Assembly: GCF_002743055.1 (NCBI RefSeq) | Contig: NZ_PDYM01000010.1 | Coordinates: forward strand, 1 to 64,000 | Length of the DNA stretch: 64,000 nucleotides | From: Sporosarcina sp. P13 | GTDB taxonomy: Bacteria; Bacillota; Bacilli; Bacillales_A; Planococcaceae | Direction: 5' to 3' | In this document: in pieces, positions 16,774 through 24,079 of the stretch | How positions within the stretch are numbered: the first letter of the stretch is position 1 | Layout of the letters: every line of letters starts with the position of its first letter | Made by a program: the position numbers and the translations under genes | The notes under the pieces: model-generated | The model's database searches: none | What the model saw: the letters and a program-made list of their open reading frames with translations, nothing else | What the model was told of the DNA's origin: nothing

Positions 16774-16884
16774 ATTTTGGACCTCTCACTGTATAAATTC
16801 TTTTGTAATTTAGTAGAGTAATTGAAGAACGGTAGTTACACTCTTTACCAATAGACTATAAACTTAGACAAGTATATTAAAACA

Positions 16885-16915
16885 TTGACAATCTAAAGCG
16901 CTTTCATGGTAGAAT
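16885..16915 (+). promoter_or_regulatory. Sigma-A promoter with a cre (CcpA) site for the TRAP operon
   Basis: TTGACA (16885-16890), 19-bp spacer, extended -10 TGGTAGAAT ending 16915. The spacer carries AAAGCGCTTT (16895-16904), a perfect palindrome matching the core of CcpA operators. A repressor bound there would block polymerase, so uptake through this TRAP system is probably switched off on preferred sugars. Confidence 0.75.
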
Positions 16916-16956
16916 GACAGTGTCTATGAATAAAATAGAAAAGGGGAGATTGCCGA

Positions 16957-17955
16957 ATGAAGAAAAACTCACTTCGCCTGCTAGCGTTAGTTTCCATGTT
17001 CGCTCTTCTTGTTTTAGCTGCTTGTGGAAATGACAAGGCAGAAGGAGACAAGGATGTAGATGGAAGCAAAGACGAAGGTAAGACTGAGCAGGAATACAAA
17101 TTCTTGAGTTTATTGACAGGTGGAACACAAGGAACTTATTATCCACTAGGTGGTTCTTTTGCTGAATTCATTAGCGAAGAAACTGGTATTAAAACTACTG
17201 CTGAAGTATCTCAAGCATCCGCTGCGAATATGACAGCACTTAAAGACGGAGATGCACAAATTGCTTTCGTTCAAACGGACATCGCATATTATGCATCAAA
17301 GGGTGAAATGATGTTTGACGGAGAGGTGATCAATGAAGTATCTGCAGTCGGTTCACTATATCCTGAAACGGTTCAACTCGTTACATTGAAGAAAAATAAT
17401 ATCACAACATTTGAAGATCTAAAAGGTAAAAGTGTTTCAGTAGGAGCACCAGGTTCAGGTACGTATGCGAACGCTGAGCAATTACTTGAAATTCACGGCT
17501 TGACAATGAAAGACATCAAACCACAAAACCTTGACTTTGGTGAGTCGCAAGAAAGTCTACAAGCTGGACAAATCGATGCAGCATTCATTACTGCTGGTAC
17601 GCCAACAGGTGCTGTTGAAGGCCTAAACGCAGTAGCAGAAGTATTCATTGTTCCAGTTGAAGATGCGAAAGCTGATGAGCTAATCGAGAAATATCCATAC
17701 TATGCAAAAGAAGTAATCCCTGCTGGAACGTATGGTTCTGAAGCGGAAACACCAGCAGTTTCTGTAGGTGCTATGCTTGTTATGCAAAACGATATTTCTG
17801 AAGAGCTGGGCTACAAAATTACAAAAGCAATTTATGAAAATGCTTCTAAAATCCAACATGCTAAAGGTGCTTTGATCAAAGCTGAAAGCGGTTTGGACGG
17901 TATCGGTATTCCGATACACCCAGGTGCACAAAAGTACTTTGACGAAGTGAACTGA
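16957..17955 (+). CDS. TAXI-family TRAP transporter solute-binding lipoprotein
   Basis: Extracellular substrate receptor of a TAXI-TRAP importer, anchored as lipoprotein (LLVLAACGN, Cys22) with an acidic Lys/Asp linker after it. The mature domain starts FLSLLTGGTQGTYYPLGGSFAEF, the TAXI signature, with GAPGSGTYANAEQLLE and HPGAQKYFDE later. 332 residues. Such receptors often bind glutamate/glutamine or C4-C5 dicarboxylates; the ligand here cannot be assigned. ATG 16957 follows AAAGGGGAG. Confidence 0.93.
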   Translation: MKKNSLRLLALVSMFALLVLAACGNDKAEGDKDVDGSKDEGKTEQEYKFLSLLTGGTQGTYYPLGGSFAEFISEETGIKTTAEVSQASAANMTALKDGDAQIAFVQTDIAYYASKGEMMFDGEVINEVSAVGSLYPETVQLVTLKKNNITTFEDLKGKSVSVGAPGSGTYANAEQLLEIHGLTMKDIKPQNLDFGESQESLQAGQIDAAFITAGTPTGAVEGLNAVAEVFIVPVEDAKADELIEKYPYYAKEVIPAGTYGSEAETPAVSVGAMLVMQNDISEELGYKITKAIYENASKIQHAKGALIKAESGLDGIGIPIHPGAQKYFDEVN

Positions 17956-17982
17956 TCAACTGAATGAATTGAAAAACAGAGC

Positions 17983-18025
17983 GGGACGGTGAAGCGTAAA
18001 GCTTTTCCGTCCCATTCTTACTTTT
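17983..18025 (+). terminator. Internal terminator or attenuating hairpin in the TRAP operon
   Basis: GGGACGG (17983-17989) pairs with CCGTCCC (18007-18013), inner GAAGC/GCTTT, then a T-rich tract. It lies between receptor and transporter genes, the usual place for partial termination that raises receptor yield. Confidence 0.7.
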
Positions 18026-18046
18026 TATGTAGGAAGGAAATAGCGG

Positions 18047-18571
18047 ATGAAAAGTACAGTAAAGATTCTTCTGCTGATCTGTATCACGAGTGGCTTCGTT
18101 CTGCTATGGTTGTTTTATCCATATAATCGAATGATTGTACTTGAAAGGGTTCGAAGTGAGCAACCGATAGCGTATTATCTTCCGTTACATACTGAACAAC
18201 AGTTTGAAATCAATTATATCCATTCTATTCACTTATCTAATGTGAAGGAACAATATACCATTACCGATCACGATAAGCTCCGTTTCGAATATATGCAGTA
18301 TGAAGATGTAGCGATTGGATTGCCTGGTTACGCTGAAGAAGGCGAAATATTGGAGTTCAAGGATGGAGTTTATACGCTTATATTCGAAAATCGTGTGATA
18401 GATTCGTTTGTTCTGTATGTGGGTAGGGTAAATACAGATCTATCTTTGCAATATGAGCAACAAGAGTATCACCTTAAGGAGTACCTTGATAAAGGTCAAT
18501 CCTATGATTTTCATGTAGCAAAGGTGTCGAATGTTACATTGTGGAAAGGAGTTAGATTAGATGGGAAATAA
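18047..18571 (+). CDS. DUF1850 protein, TAXI-TRAP accessory
   Basis: 174 residues with one N-terminal membrane helix and an extracytoplasmic domain showing the DUF1850 pattern FEINYIHSIHLSNVKEQYTI. These proteins occur almost only between TAXI receptor and fused TRAP permease genes; their job is unknown. It follows the receptor and overlaps the permease start by 11 nt. Confidence 0.85.
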   Translation: MKSTVKILLLICITSGFVLLWLFYPYNRMIVLERVRSEQPIAYYLPLHTEQQFEINYIHSIHLSNVKEQYTITDHDKLRFEYMQYEDVAIGLPGYAEEGEILEFKDGVYTLIFENRVIDSFVLYVGRVNTDLSLQYEQQEYHLKEYLDKGQSYDFHVAKVSNVTLWKGVRLDGK

Positions 18572-20591
18572 CAAAGAAAAAGTAGTTCCACGTATATCTG
18601 ATGATGAAATGAGTACACTCTCTGAACAAGCGCAACTCGAAATTTTGCAAAAGTACGATCCTGAATCTAATACGCGGGATTTAAAAGGTTTGTTAGGTAA
18701 GATCGTATTTTTCGGTCTATTGGCATTTTCTATTTTTCAGCTGTATACAGCGATTGGTAAACCGTTCACTGCACAAATTCAGCGTTCGATTCATTTAGGC
18801 TTTGCCTTATCACTTATTTTCTTATTATTCCCTGCTCGAAAGAAGATTGGGGTGCGACGTAATAAAGTACCGTTTTATGATATAATCCTATCCTTATTAG
18901 CCGTTGCGGTTGGTTTATATTGGCCCCTATACATGGATGAATTAGTATTCCGTATAGGTAGGGTCTCTGATATTGATTTAATCATCGGTACGTTAGCTGT
19001 GCTGTTAACACTAGAAGCAGCAAGACGAGCGGTTGGTTTACCAATCACGATTATTTCGATTGTTTTTTTAGTCTATGCGTTTTTCGGACCGTATTTTCCG
19101 GGGTTTTTGGCTCACCGTGGACAGAGTATAGATAACTTGGTCCAACTCATGTTTTTTACGACAGATGGGATTCTTGGTACTCCGATTAGTGTATCAGCCA
19201 CCTTTATATTCGTCTTCCTATTATTCGGAGCATTCTTAGTAAAAACGGGTGTAGGTAATTACTTTAATGATTTAGCGGTTGTATTAGCGGGGCGCTTAAC
19301 AGGAGGCCCGGCAAAAGTAGCTATTTTCTCAAGTGCACTACAGGGAACCATTTCTGGTAGTTCAGTAGCGAATGTTGTAGGATCAGGTTCTTATACGATT
19401 CCGATGATGAAAAAACTCGGTTATCGAAAAGAATTCGCCGGAGGAGTAGAGGCGGCGGCTTCTACAGGTGGACAAATCATGCCGCCTATTATGGGTGCTG
19501 CCGCTTTCCTAATGGTTGAATTCATCGGTGGTGTAACGTATTGGGAAATTGCTAAAGCTGCAGCTATTCCAGCGTTGCTCTACTTTACAGGTATTTGGAT
19601 TATGACACATTTTGAAGCGAAGCGCGTAGGCTTGCAAGGAATGGATGTTTCTCAAATACCTAATCGAAAAGAAACATTGAAGAAAATTTATTTATTGCTT
19701 CCAATAGTCGGGATTATCGTCTTCTTATTAGCTGGTATCCCAACGATGAAAGCAGCGTTATTAGGTATCGTACTGACGATTGTAGTTAGTTCGTTCAGTA
19801 AAGATACAAGAATTGGTATCCGCGATATGATTCAAGCGCTAGTAGATGGTGCACGGACGGCACTCGCAGTTGCAGCAGCTACTGCTTGTGCGGGTATTAT
19901 CGTAGGAGTTGTCGTGAAGACAGGTCTAGGACTAAGCTTAGCGACAGGCCTTATCTCGGCAGCTGGCGGAAATATCTTATTGACATTAATCTTTACGATG
20001 TTTGCGGCGATTGTTCTTGGCATGGGTTCTCCTACGACAGCAAACTATGTTATTACGTCGACAATCGCAGCGCCTGCCATAATTACCTTATTAATGCTTG
20101 GTGAACCTACAGGAGCCGCTGTGCCAATTGTAGTGGCAGTTTCAGCTCACTTATTCGTGTTCTACTTCGGAATCATCGCTGATATCACACCGCCAGTTGC
20201 GCTTGCAGCATTTGCAGCGTCAGGTATTTCAGGTGGAGATCCGATTAAGACCGGTGTCACTTCAGCAAAGCTCGCTATTGCGGCGTTTATCATTCCGTAT
20301 ATGTTCGTCTTCAATCCGGCGATGCTGATGCTTGACTCAAGTATAACCGAGATTGTCTGGGTAACGTTTACCGCCATTGTCGGTATGGTCGCAATTGGTG
20401 CGGGGTTGATTGGGTATTGGTACTCTCAACTGAACTGGATAATGCGTCTGGTGACAATTGCAACTGGGATGCTGTTGATCTATCCAGAAAAACTTACCGA
20501 TGTAATAGGTCTAGTCTTATTCGTAATTTTGTTGGTACTACAGCTTCTATCTAAGAAGAAAAATGATCCACCACAACTTGTATCTAACTAA
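18561..20591 (+). CDS. TRAP transporter fused 4TM/12TM permease
   Basis: Single-chain TRAP permease combining the small (DctQ) and large (DctM) units: 676 residues and about 17 membrane helices. Recognisable parts are the fusion linker region near 120-150 and the DctM block GTISGSSVANVVGSGSYTIPMMKKLGY...GGQIMPPIMGAAAFLM, repeated as MGSPTTANYVITSTIAAPAI. Drives import with a sodium or proton gradient together with the TAXI receptor. ATG 18561 follows AAAGGAG. Confidence 0.94.
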   Translation: MGNNKEKVVPRISDDEMSTLSEQAQLEILQKYDPESNTRDLKGLLGKIVFFGLLAFSIFQLYTAIGKPFTAQIQRSIHLGFALSLIFLLFPARKKIGVRRNKVPFYDIILSLLAVAVGLYWPLYMDELVFRIGRVSDIDLIIGTLAVLLTLEAARRAVGLPITIISIVFLVYAFFGPYFPGFLAHRGQSIDNLVQLMFFTTDGILGTPISVSATFIFVFLLFGAFLVKTGVGNYFNDLAVVLAGRLTGGPAKVAIFSSALQGTISGSSVANVVGSGSYTIPMMKKLGYRKEFAGGVEAAASTGGQIMPPIMGAAAFLMVEFIGGVTYWEIAKAAAIPALLYFTGIWIMTHFEAKRVGLQGMDVSQIPNRKETLKKIYLLLPIVGIIVFLLAGIPTMKAALLGIVLTIVVSSFSKDTRIGIRDMIQALVDGARTALAVAAATACAGIIVGVVVKTGLGLSLATGLISAAGGNILLTLIFTMFAAIVLGMGSPTTANYVITSTIAAPAIITLLMLGEPTGAAVPIVVAVSAHLFVFYFGIIADITPPVALAAFAASGISGGDPIKTGVTSAKLAIAAFIIPYMFVFNPAMLMLDSSITEIVWVTFTAIVGMVAIGAGLIGYWYSQLNWIMRLVTIATGMLLIYPEKLTDVIGLVLFVILLVLQLLSKKKNDPPQLVSN

Positions 20592-20597
20592 TCAAAT

Positions 20598-20638
20598 CAA
20601 GCTTGTTTGCTCAATCACATGAGCAGGCAAGCTTTTTT
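20598..20638 (+). terminator. Terminator of the TRAP operon
   Basis: CAAGCTTGTTTGCTC pairs with GAGCAGGCAAGCTT, followed by six T residues. Confidence 0.85.
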
Positions 20639-20717
20639 ATTATTATAACAGAACATATAGCCTGGAAACTATGAAGTGAAGGTGTATAGTCCTAAAGAAT
20701 TTAAAAAGATAGTAGTC

Positions 20718-20757
20718 TTCACTAGACTAGTAATCGTAAGGTATTAGCTAGTTGTGA
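20718..20757. other. Intergenic hairpin, 20639-20947 otherwise without a gene
   Basis: TTCACTAGACTAGTAAT pairs with ATTAGCTAGTTGTGAA with one bulge and one mismatch, but no T-run follows. Apart from this and the promoter area of the 49-codon gene at 20948 I see nothing in this stretch. Confidence 0.35.
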
Positions 20758-20947
20758 ATAAAAGAAACATAACCAAATTGAAAAGTCAAGACTCCAAAGG
20801 GACTTAAAAGATAGAAGCGATTTTGGACTATTTACGCAGTTTTGCATAGGCTCATTCTGTATATACTACATATAAGCAATCCAATAACAATTAACGGCGT
20901 ACACATATTGATTCACAAACCAATACTAATAAAAAGGAGAGAACACT

Positions 20948-21097
20948 ATGCAAACGCAGGGAATATGGTGGGAAAATGTATTTGAAGGACATTTGGTACA
21001 CGGTTTCAATAAAGAGCGTATGAATGAACTTGATCAAGAAGAGTTTTTGTATTTTGAAAATGAACCAGTCGAAGAACATGTAAATCATATGCAATAA
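20948..21097 (+). CDS. Small acidic protein of 49 residues, unrecognised
   Basis: Open frame with ATG 20948 preceded by AAAAAGGAGAG, encoding MQTQGIWWENVFEGHLVHGF then a strongly acidic helix-like tail. No membrane segment, no cysteine. The ribosome site, coding-like composition and the terminator at 21144-21184 argue for a real gene. I do not recognise a family. An isolated SD without a normal start codon follows at 21099. Confidence 0.6.
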   Translation: MQTQGIWWENVFEGHLVHGFNKERMNELDQEEFLYFENEPVEEHVNHMQ

Positions 21098-21098
21098 G

Positions 21099-21150
21099 AA
21101 AGGAGGATTTTCAACTGATTCTTGTAATAGGTATTCGGAAAGGTCAGTAA
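21099..21150 (+). other. Orphan Shine-Dalgarno with a possible CTG-started 11-codon frame
   Basis: AAAGGAGG (21099-21106) has no ATG, GTG or usable TTG at normal distance. CTG at 21115 opens an 11-codon frame (ending TAA 21148-21150) whose stop lies in the terminator stem. It may be a leader-type peptide or a decayed gene start. Confidence 0.3.
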
Positions 21151-21184
21151 TTTTTCTGCTAGATTAGAAAAATTACTGATTTTT
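21144..21184 (+). terminator. Intrinsic terminator
   Basis: Perfect 14-bp stem TCAGTAATTTTTCT (21144-21157) with AGAAAAATTACTGA (21166-21179), then TTTTT. Confidence 0.85.
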
Positions 21185-21194
21185 AAATTACCTA

Positions 21195-21223
21195 TTTACA
21201 ATGTTTGAAATTGATGCTATTAT
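21195..21223 (+). promoter_or_regulatory. Sigma-A-like promoter of the tRNA gene
   Basis: TTTACA (21195-21200), 17-bp spacer, TATTAT (21218-21223), about 65 bp upstream of the tRNA. Confidence 0.55.
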
Positions 21224-21288
21224 AGTATTTGTGCTTAAGTAAGCTAACTTGTTCACTTGATTTAAGCATAACGATTATAATTTTGTAC

Positions 21289-21361
21289 GTCCCGTTAGCT
21301 CAGTTGGGAGAGCGCTTGCTCGACAAGCAAGAGGTCACTGGTTCGAACCCAGTACGGGGCA
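21289..21361 (+). tRNA. tRNA-Val (GAC)
   Basis: 73-nt cloverleaf: acceptor GTCCCGT/ACGGGGC, D arm GCTC/GAGC, anticodon stem CTTGC/GCAAG with loop TCGACAA (21320-21326) giving GAC at 21322-21324, T arm ACTGG-TTCGAAC-CCAGT, discriminator A. No CCA is encoded. The base at position 33 is C rather than the nearly universal T. A terminator follows at 21412-21447. Confidence 0.9.
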
Positions 21362-21411
21362 TAGGTGCCAAACCTAAGTTATTTACCGTCGGAACACGGT
21401 TTATAACAATA

Positions 21412-21447
21412 AGCAGTCCTATTAGACCGAATGTCTAGGGGCTGTTT
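21412..21447 (+). terminator. Terminator after tRNA-Val
   Basis: GCAGTCCTATTAGAC pairs with GTCTAGGGGCTGT, then six Ts. Its sequence is nearly the same as the terminator at 23905-23945. Confidence 0.75.
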
Positions 21448-21511
21448 TTTCTTTTTTATTTTGGTTCGTAAATGAAAAAATATACATTCTAGAAGAAAAT
21501 ACATTCATGTT

Positions 21512-21561
21512 AAAAGGTCTTACCATCCAGCATATTTTAGCTGATATGGAAAGGCCTTTTT
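21512..21561 (+). terminator. Second terminator-like hairpin downstream of the tRNA
   Basis: AAAAGGTCTT pairs with AAGGCCTTTT, inner CCAT/ATGG and AGC/GCT, then T residues. Nothing else is recognised between 21448 and 21680. Confidence 0.55.
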
Positions 21562-21680
21562 ACTTAAATACTGTATGTAAAATTACACTTGATTAATGAT
21601 TTGTATATTGTTTTTGTGCACAAATAAATATACAAACAATAGATTGTACGATATACAAATAACGATTGTCAATAAGAAAT

Positions 21681-21709
21681 TTGAGGAATTTCAAAATATG
21701 TGGTACAAT
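21681..21709 (+). promoter_or_regulatory. Sigma-A promoter of a short transcript
   Basis: TTGAGG (21681-21686), 17-bp spacer, extended -10 TGGTACAAT ending 21709. Confidence 0.65.
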
Positions 21710-21715
21710 GTAGTT

Positions 21716-21788
21716 ATATCAGTAATTGAGACGGCATTCGATCATCGTACGCAACTTCTTCCGACAAGAATTTGAGTACGTTTTTTTT
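21716..21788 (+). ncRNA. Candidate ~73-nt small RNA or attenuated leader
   Basis: From the predicted start near 21716 the transcript soon reaches a strong hairpin: CGTAC/GTACG (21746-21750/21776-21780), CAA/TTG, TTCTT/AAGAA with loop CCGAC, followed by eight Ts. This ends transcription about 73 nt from the promoter and about 100 nt before the next gene. It is either a free small RNA or a leader whose termination controls the gene at 21887. Confidence 0.5.
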
Positions 21789-21886
21789 GATTTAACACTT
21801 GTTTGTTCTATTCGCTTAACTGGTTTTTGAATAAGTAGGCTGAGTAGGAAAAAATATTGAAATTATTATATGAGGAGTGTGGATCG

Positions 21887-22723
21887 GTGAATTTAATCAA
21901 TGAAGAAATAACACATACAGTGTTTGGTGAAGGGAATATTGTGGAACATGAGGAATCGATCATTACTGTTGATTTCGATAAACATAGTAAAAAGTTTGTT
22001 TATCCTGATGCGTTTAAAAAGTTTATTACATTAAATGATCGAAGTACTGCAAAAACTATGAAGGAAATTATTTTGAAAAGAGAAGCGGAAGAAGAGATAC
22101 TAGTAAGAAAACGTGAAGAAGAAAAAGAGAGCCAGATGCTTGAACAGCAACGTAGGGACATGTTGAAGAACCATAGTATTCATGAAAGCTCACAAATCGC
22201 TTTCTGGCTGGACGAATCAATGCAAAAAGAAGTATTTGATGACTGGCAGGTATCTACTGGTAACGTTCAAAGTGGAAAAAATAAAGGGCAGCCAAACAGG
22301 GTCGCTCGTCTGCGACCGAATAGCGCTGGCCTTCTTACTGCAAGAGGGACGGATCAACCCGAAACGGAAAGGCAAATTCTTGGACTCTTCATGATAAATG
22401 AAACATTTACCGGCAATCTTGGCCCTGATGGTATGGTCCCTTCCCATCCAGAATTTAGAATTGAGCTTACGGTACAAGAAGCGGAGCAAATGCCTTTCTG
22501 GAAATATTACAGCAATAAGAATTATCCTGATCGAACTTCATGGAATTCGGGGAAATTTCGTTATTTTGATAATGTTTGGACCGCTCAAATCGTAAAAGAT
22601 ATCATTGCATTAAAATCTGATGAAGAGCAAAGTAAATTAGCTAAAGAATTTCTGGAATACTTCTGTAAAATGAATGCTATTGACATTGAGAATATCCCAG
22701 AGGCGAACGGAGCCTTAGCATAA
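21887..22723 (+). CDS. Uncharacterised two-domain protein with SH3-like N-terminus
   Basis: 278 residues. The first ~55 (ITHTVFGEGNIVEHEESIITVDF...KKFVYPDAF) look like the small beta-barrel found at the N-terminus of many Firmicute proteins (HxxFGxGxI...VxF...KxFxYPxAF). Residues ~60-110 form a Glu/Lys/Arg coiled coil. The C-terminal ~160 residues (RVARLRPNSAGLLTARGTD, ILGLFMI, FWKYYSNKNYPDRTSW) have a compact beta-rich look and several Trp, and I cannot place them. GTG 21887 is 9 nt from GAGGAG; a TTG at 21857 lacks a ribosome site. Confidence 0.75.
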   Translation: MNLINEEITHTVFGEGNIVEHEESIITVDFDKHSKKFVYPDAFKKFITLNDRSTAKTMKEIILKREAEEEILVRKREEEKESQMLEQQRRDMLKNHSIHESSQIAFWLDESMQKEVFDDWQVSTGNVQSGKNKGQPNRVARLRPNSAGLLTARGTDQPETERQILGLFMINETFTGNLGPDGMVPSHPEFRIELTVQEAEQMPFWKYYSNKNYPDRTSWNSGKFRYFDNVWTAQIVKDIIALKSDEEQSKLAKEFLEYFCKMNAIDIENIPEANGALA

Positions 22724-22844
22724 CGTAAATTTATTATTGGAAAACTCCATTCGCTGTTTGGGCGGTGAATCAAAAAACTGATTGAGGACCTAGATAACCC
22801 CTCCGTCGGTATGCAAACAGCTGTACAATTCACGAAATATACGA

Positions 22845-22880
22845 CAAATCCCTTGCTTCTTCGTTGCTGAGGGGTTTTTT
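22845..22880 (+). terminator. Probable terminator
   Basis: AAATCCCT pairs with AGGGGTTT around a TGCTTCTTCGTTGCTG loop region, followed by TTTTT. Confidence 0.55.
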
Positions 22881-22989
22881 GGTTATATCATATTTCTGCG
22901 GGTAAGAAGTAATTCAAGCGTACAAGTACAGAGGGTGTGGTGTATAATTTAACTACTATGCCTATTTAGGTGAGCAGGGGGAAGTTTTT

Positions 22990-23883
22990 ATGAAAAAAAA
23001 GCAACAATCAAATCGCGCAACGGAATATATAGTTCAAGAATCAATCGAGTTACTACCGTTTTTATTGCAAGTTATGTCAAAGAGTAGTCGAAATTCAGTC
23101 AAGTCTATACTTACACGTGGACAAGTTACGGTAGATGGACAACTGATGAAACAACATAACCATTCGCTACAACCAGGTCAAAAGGTTGTAATTCAAAGTA
23201 ACCAAGCGTCGCTGAATAATTCAAAATTAGTTGGTATAACCATCTTACATGAAGATGAAGATCTTATTGTGATCAATAAAGAAGCAGGGCTCCTTTCTGT
23301 TGCTTCAAAAACAGAAAATGAGATGACTGCCTATCGACAAGTGACGAACTATGTTCGAAGCAGTTATCCTGAAAATAGAGTTTACGTCGTGCACCGACTG
23401 GATAAAGACACATCAGGTGTCATGATGTTTGCTAAAAATGAAAAAACACAACAAACGTTGCAAACTACCTGGAATGAATCAGTTAAGGAACGCATGTATA
23501 CTGCGCTAGTTGAAGGAAAAGTAGTGAGTGAGTCAGGTACTATTACTTCTTGGTTAACTGAAAACAGTGCGTTTAAAGTATACTCAAGCCCATTTGATAA
23601 CGGTGGTCAACACGCAATTACACATTATAAAAGAATTCAGTCAAACAAAAATTATTCGCTGTTAGAAGTTCTGCTGGAAACGGGTAGAAAAAATCAAATT
23701 CGTGCACATATGGAAGAGTTAGGGTATCCTGTCGTTGGAGATAAAAAATACGGTGCAACTAGTAATCCACTGCGCAGATTAGGGCTTCATGCGACAGCCA
23801 TATCGTTCTTGCATCCACGAACTGGCGACTTGGTCCGATTTGTAGCGGAAGTACCGCCAATGTTTATGACACGATCAAAGTAA
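22990..23883 (+). CDS. RluA-family RNA pseudouridine synthase (second copy)
   Basis: 297 residues: S4-like domain at residues 20-70 (SVKSILTRGQVTVDGQLMKQ), catalytic motif HRLDKDTSGVMMF with Asp138, and NQIRAHMEELGYPVVGDKKYG. Paralogue of the synthase at 7448; Bacillales usually carry three such enzymes (YjbO, YlyB, YhcT), and this looks nearest the YhcT branch. ATG 22990 follows GGGGGAAG. RNA target unknown. Confidence 0.87.
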   Translation: MKKKQQSNRATEYIVQESIELLPFLLQVMSKSSRNSVKSILTRGQVTVDGQLMKQHNHSLQPGQKVVIQSNQASLNNSKLVGITILHEDEDLIVINKEAGLLSVASKTENEMTAYRQVTNYVRSSYPENRVYVVHRLDKDTSGVMMFAKNEKTQQTLQTTWNESVKERMYTALVEGKVVSESGTITSWLTENSAFKVYSSPFDNGGQHAITHYKRIQSNKNYSLLEVLLETGRKNQIRAHMEELGYPVVGDKKYGATSNPLRRLGLHATAISFLHPRTGDLVRFVAEVPPMFMTRSK

Positions 23884-23904
23884 TAGTAGGAGCTATTCTA
23901 AAAA

Positions 23905-23945
23905 TCAGCCGATTAGACTGTATGTCTAGAGGCTGCTTTTTTTAT
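23905..23945 (+). terminator. Terminator of the pseudouridine synthase gene
   Basis: CAGCCGATTAGAC pairs with GTCTAGAGGCTG, then at least seven Ts; near-copy of the terminator at 21412. Confidence 0.8.
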
Positions 23946-23949
23946 CTAA

Positions 23950-23973
23950 ACATTCAAATTTGAGTTTGAATGT
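23950..23973. promoter_or_regulatory. CadC/ArsR-type operator-like palindrome
   Basis: Perfect 9-bp inverted repeat ACATTCAAA-N6-TTTGAATGT, similar to the cad operator core of staphylococcal CadC (TCAAATA...TATTTGAATG). It lies 5 bp upstream of the -35 box rather than over the -10. Confidence 0.6.
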
Positions 23974-23978
23974 GTCAA

Positions 23979-24007
23979 TTGACAAATATATCTGACTTGC
24001 ATATACT
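23979..24007 (+). promoter_or_regulatory. Sigma-A promoter of the metal ATPase gene
   Basis: TTGACA (23979-23984), 17-bp spacer, TATACT (24002-24007): near consensus. Confidence 0.75.
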
Positions 24008-24079
24008 GAAAGTAATCAATCAAATGGACGGTTGAATGATGTGTTAAACACTATCGGATTCGTTGAAAGGACTGGTAAT

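Noticed and set aside
21229-21438. 69-codon frame containing QLGERLLDKQEVTGSNPV
   Set aside because: This is the known artefact of translating through a tRNA gene.
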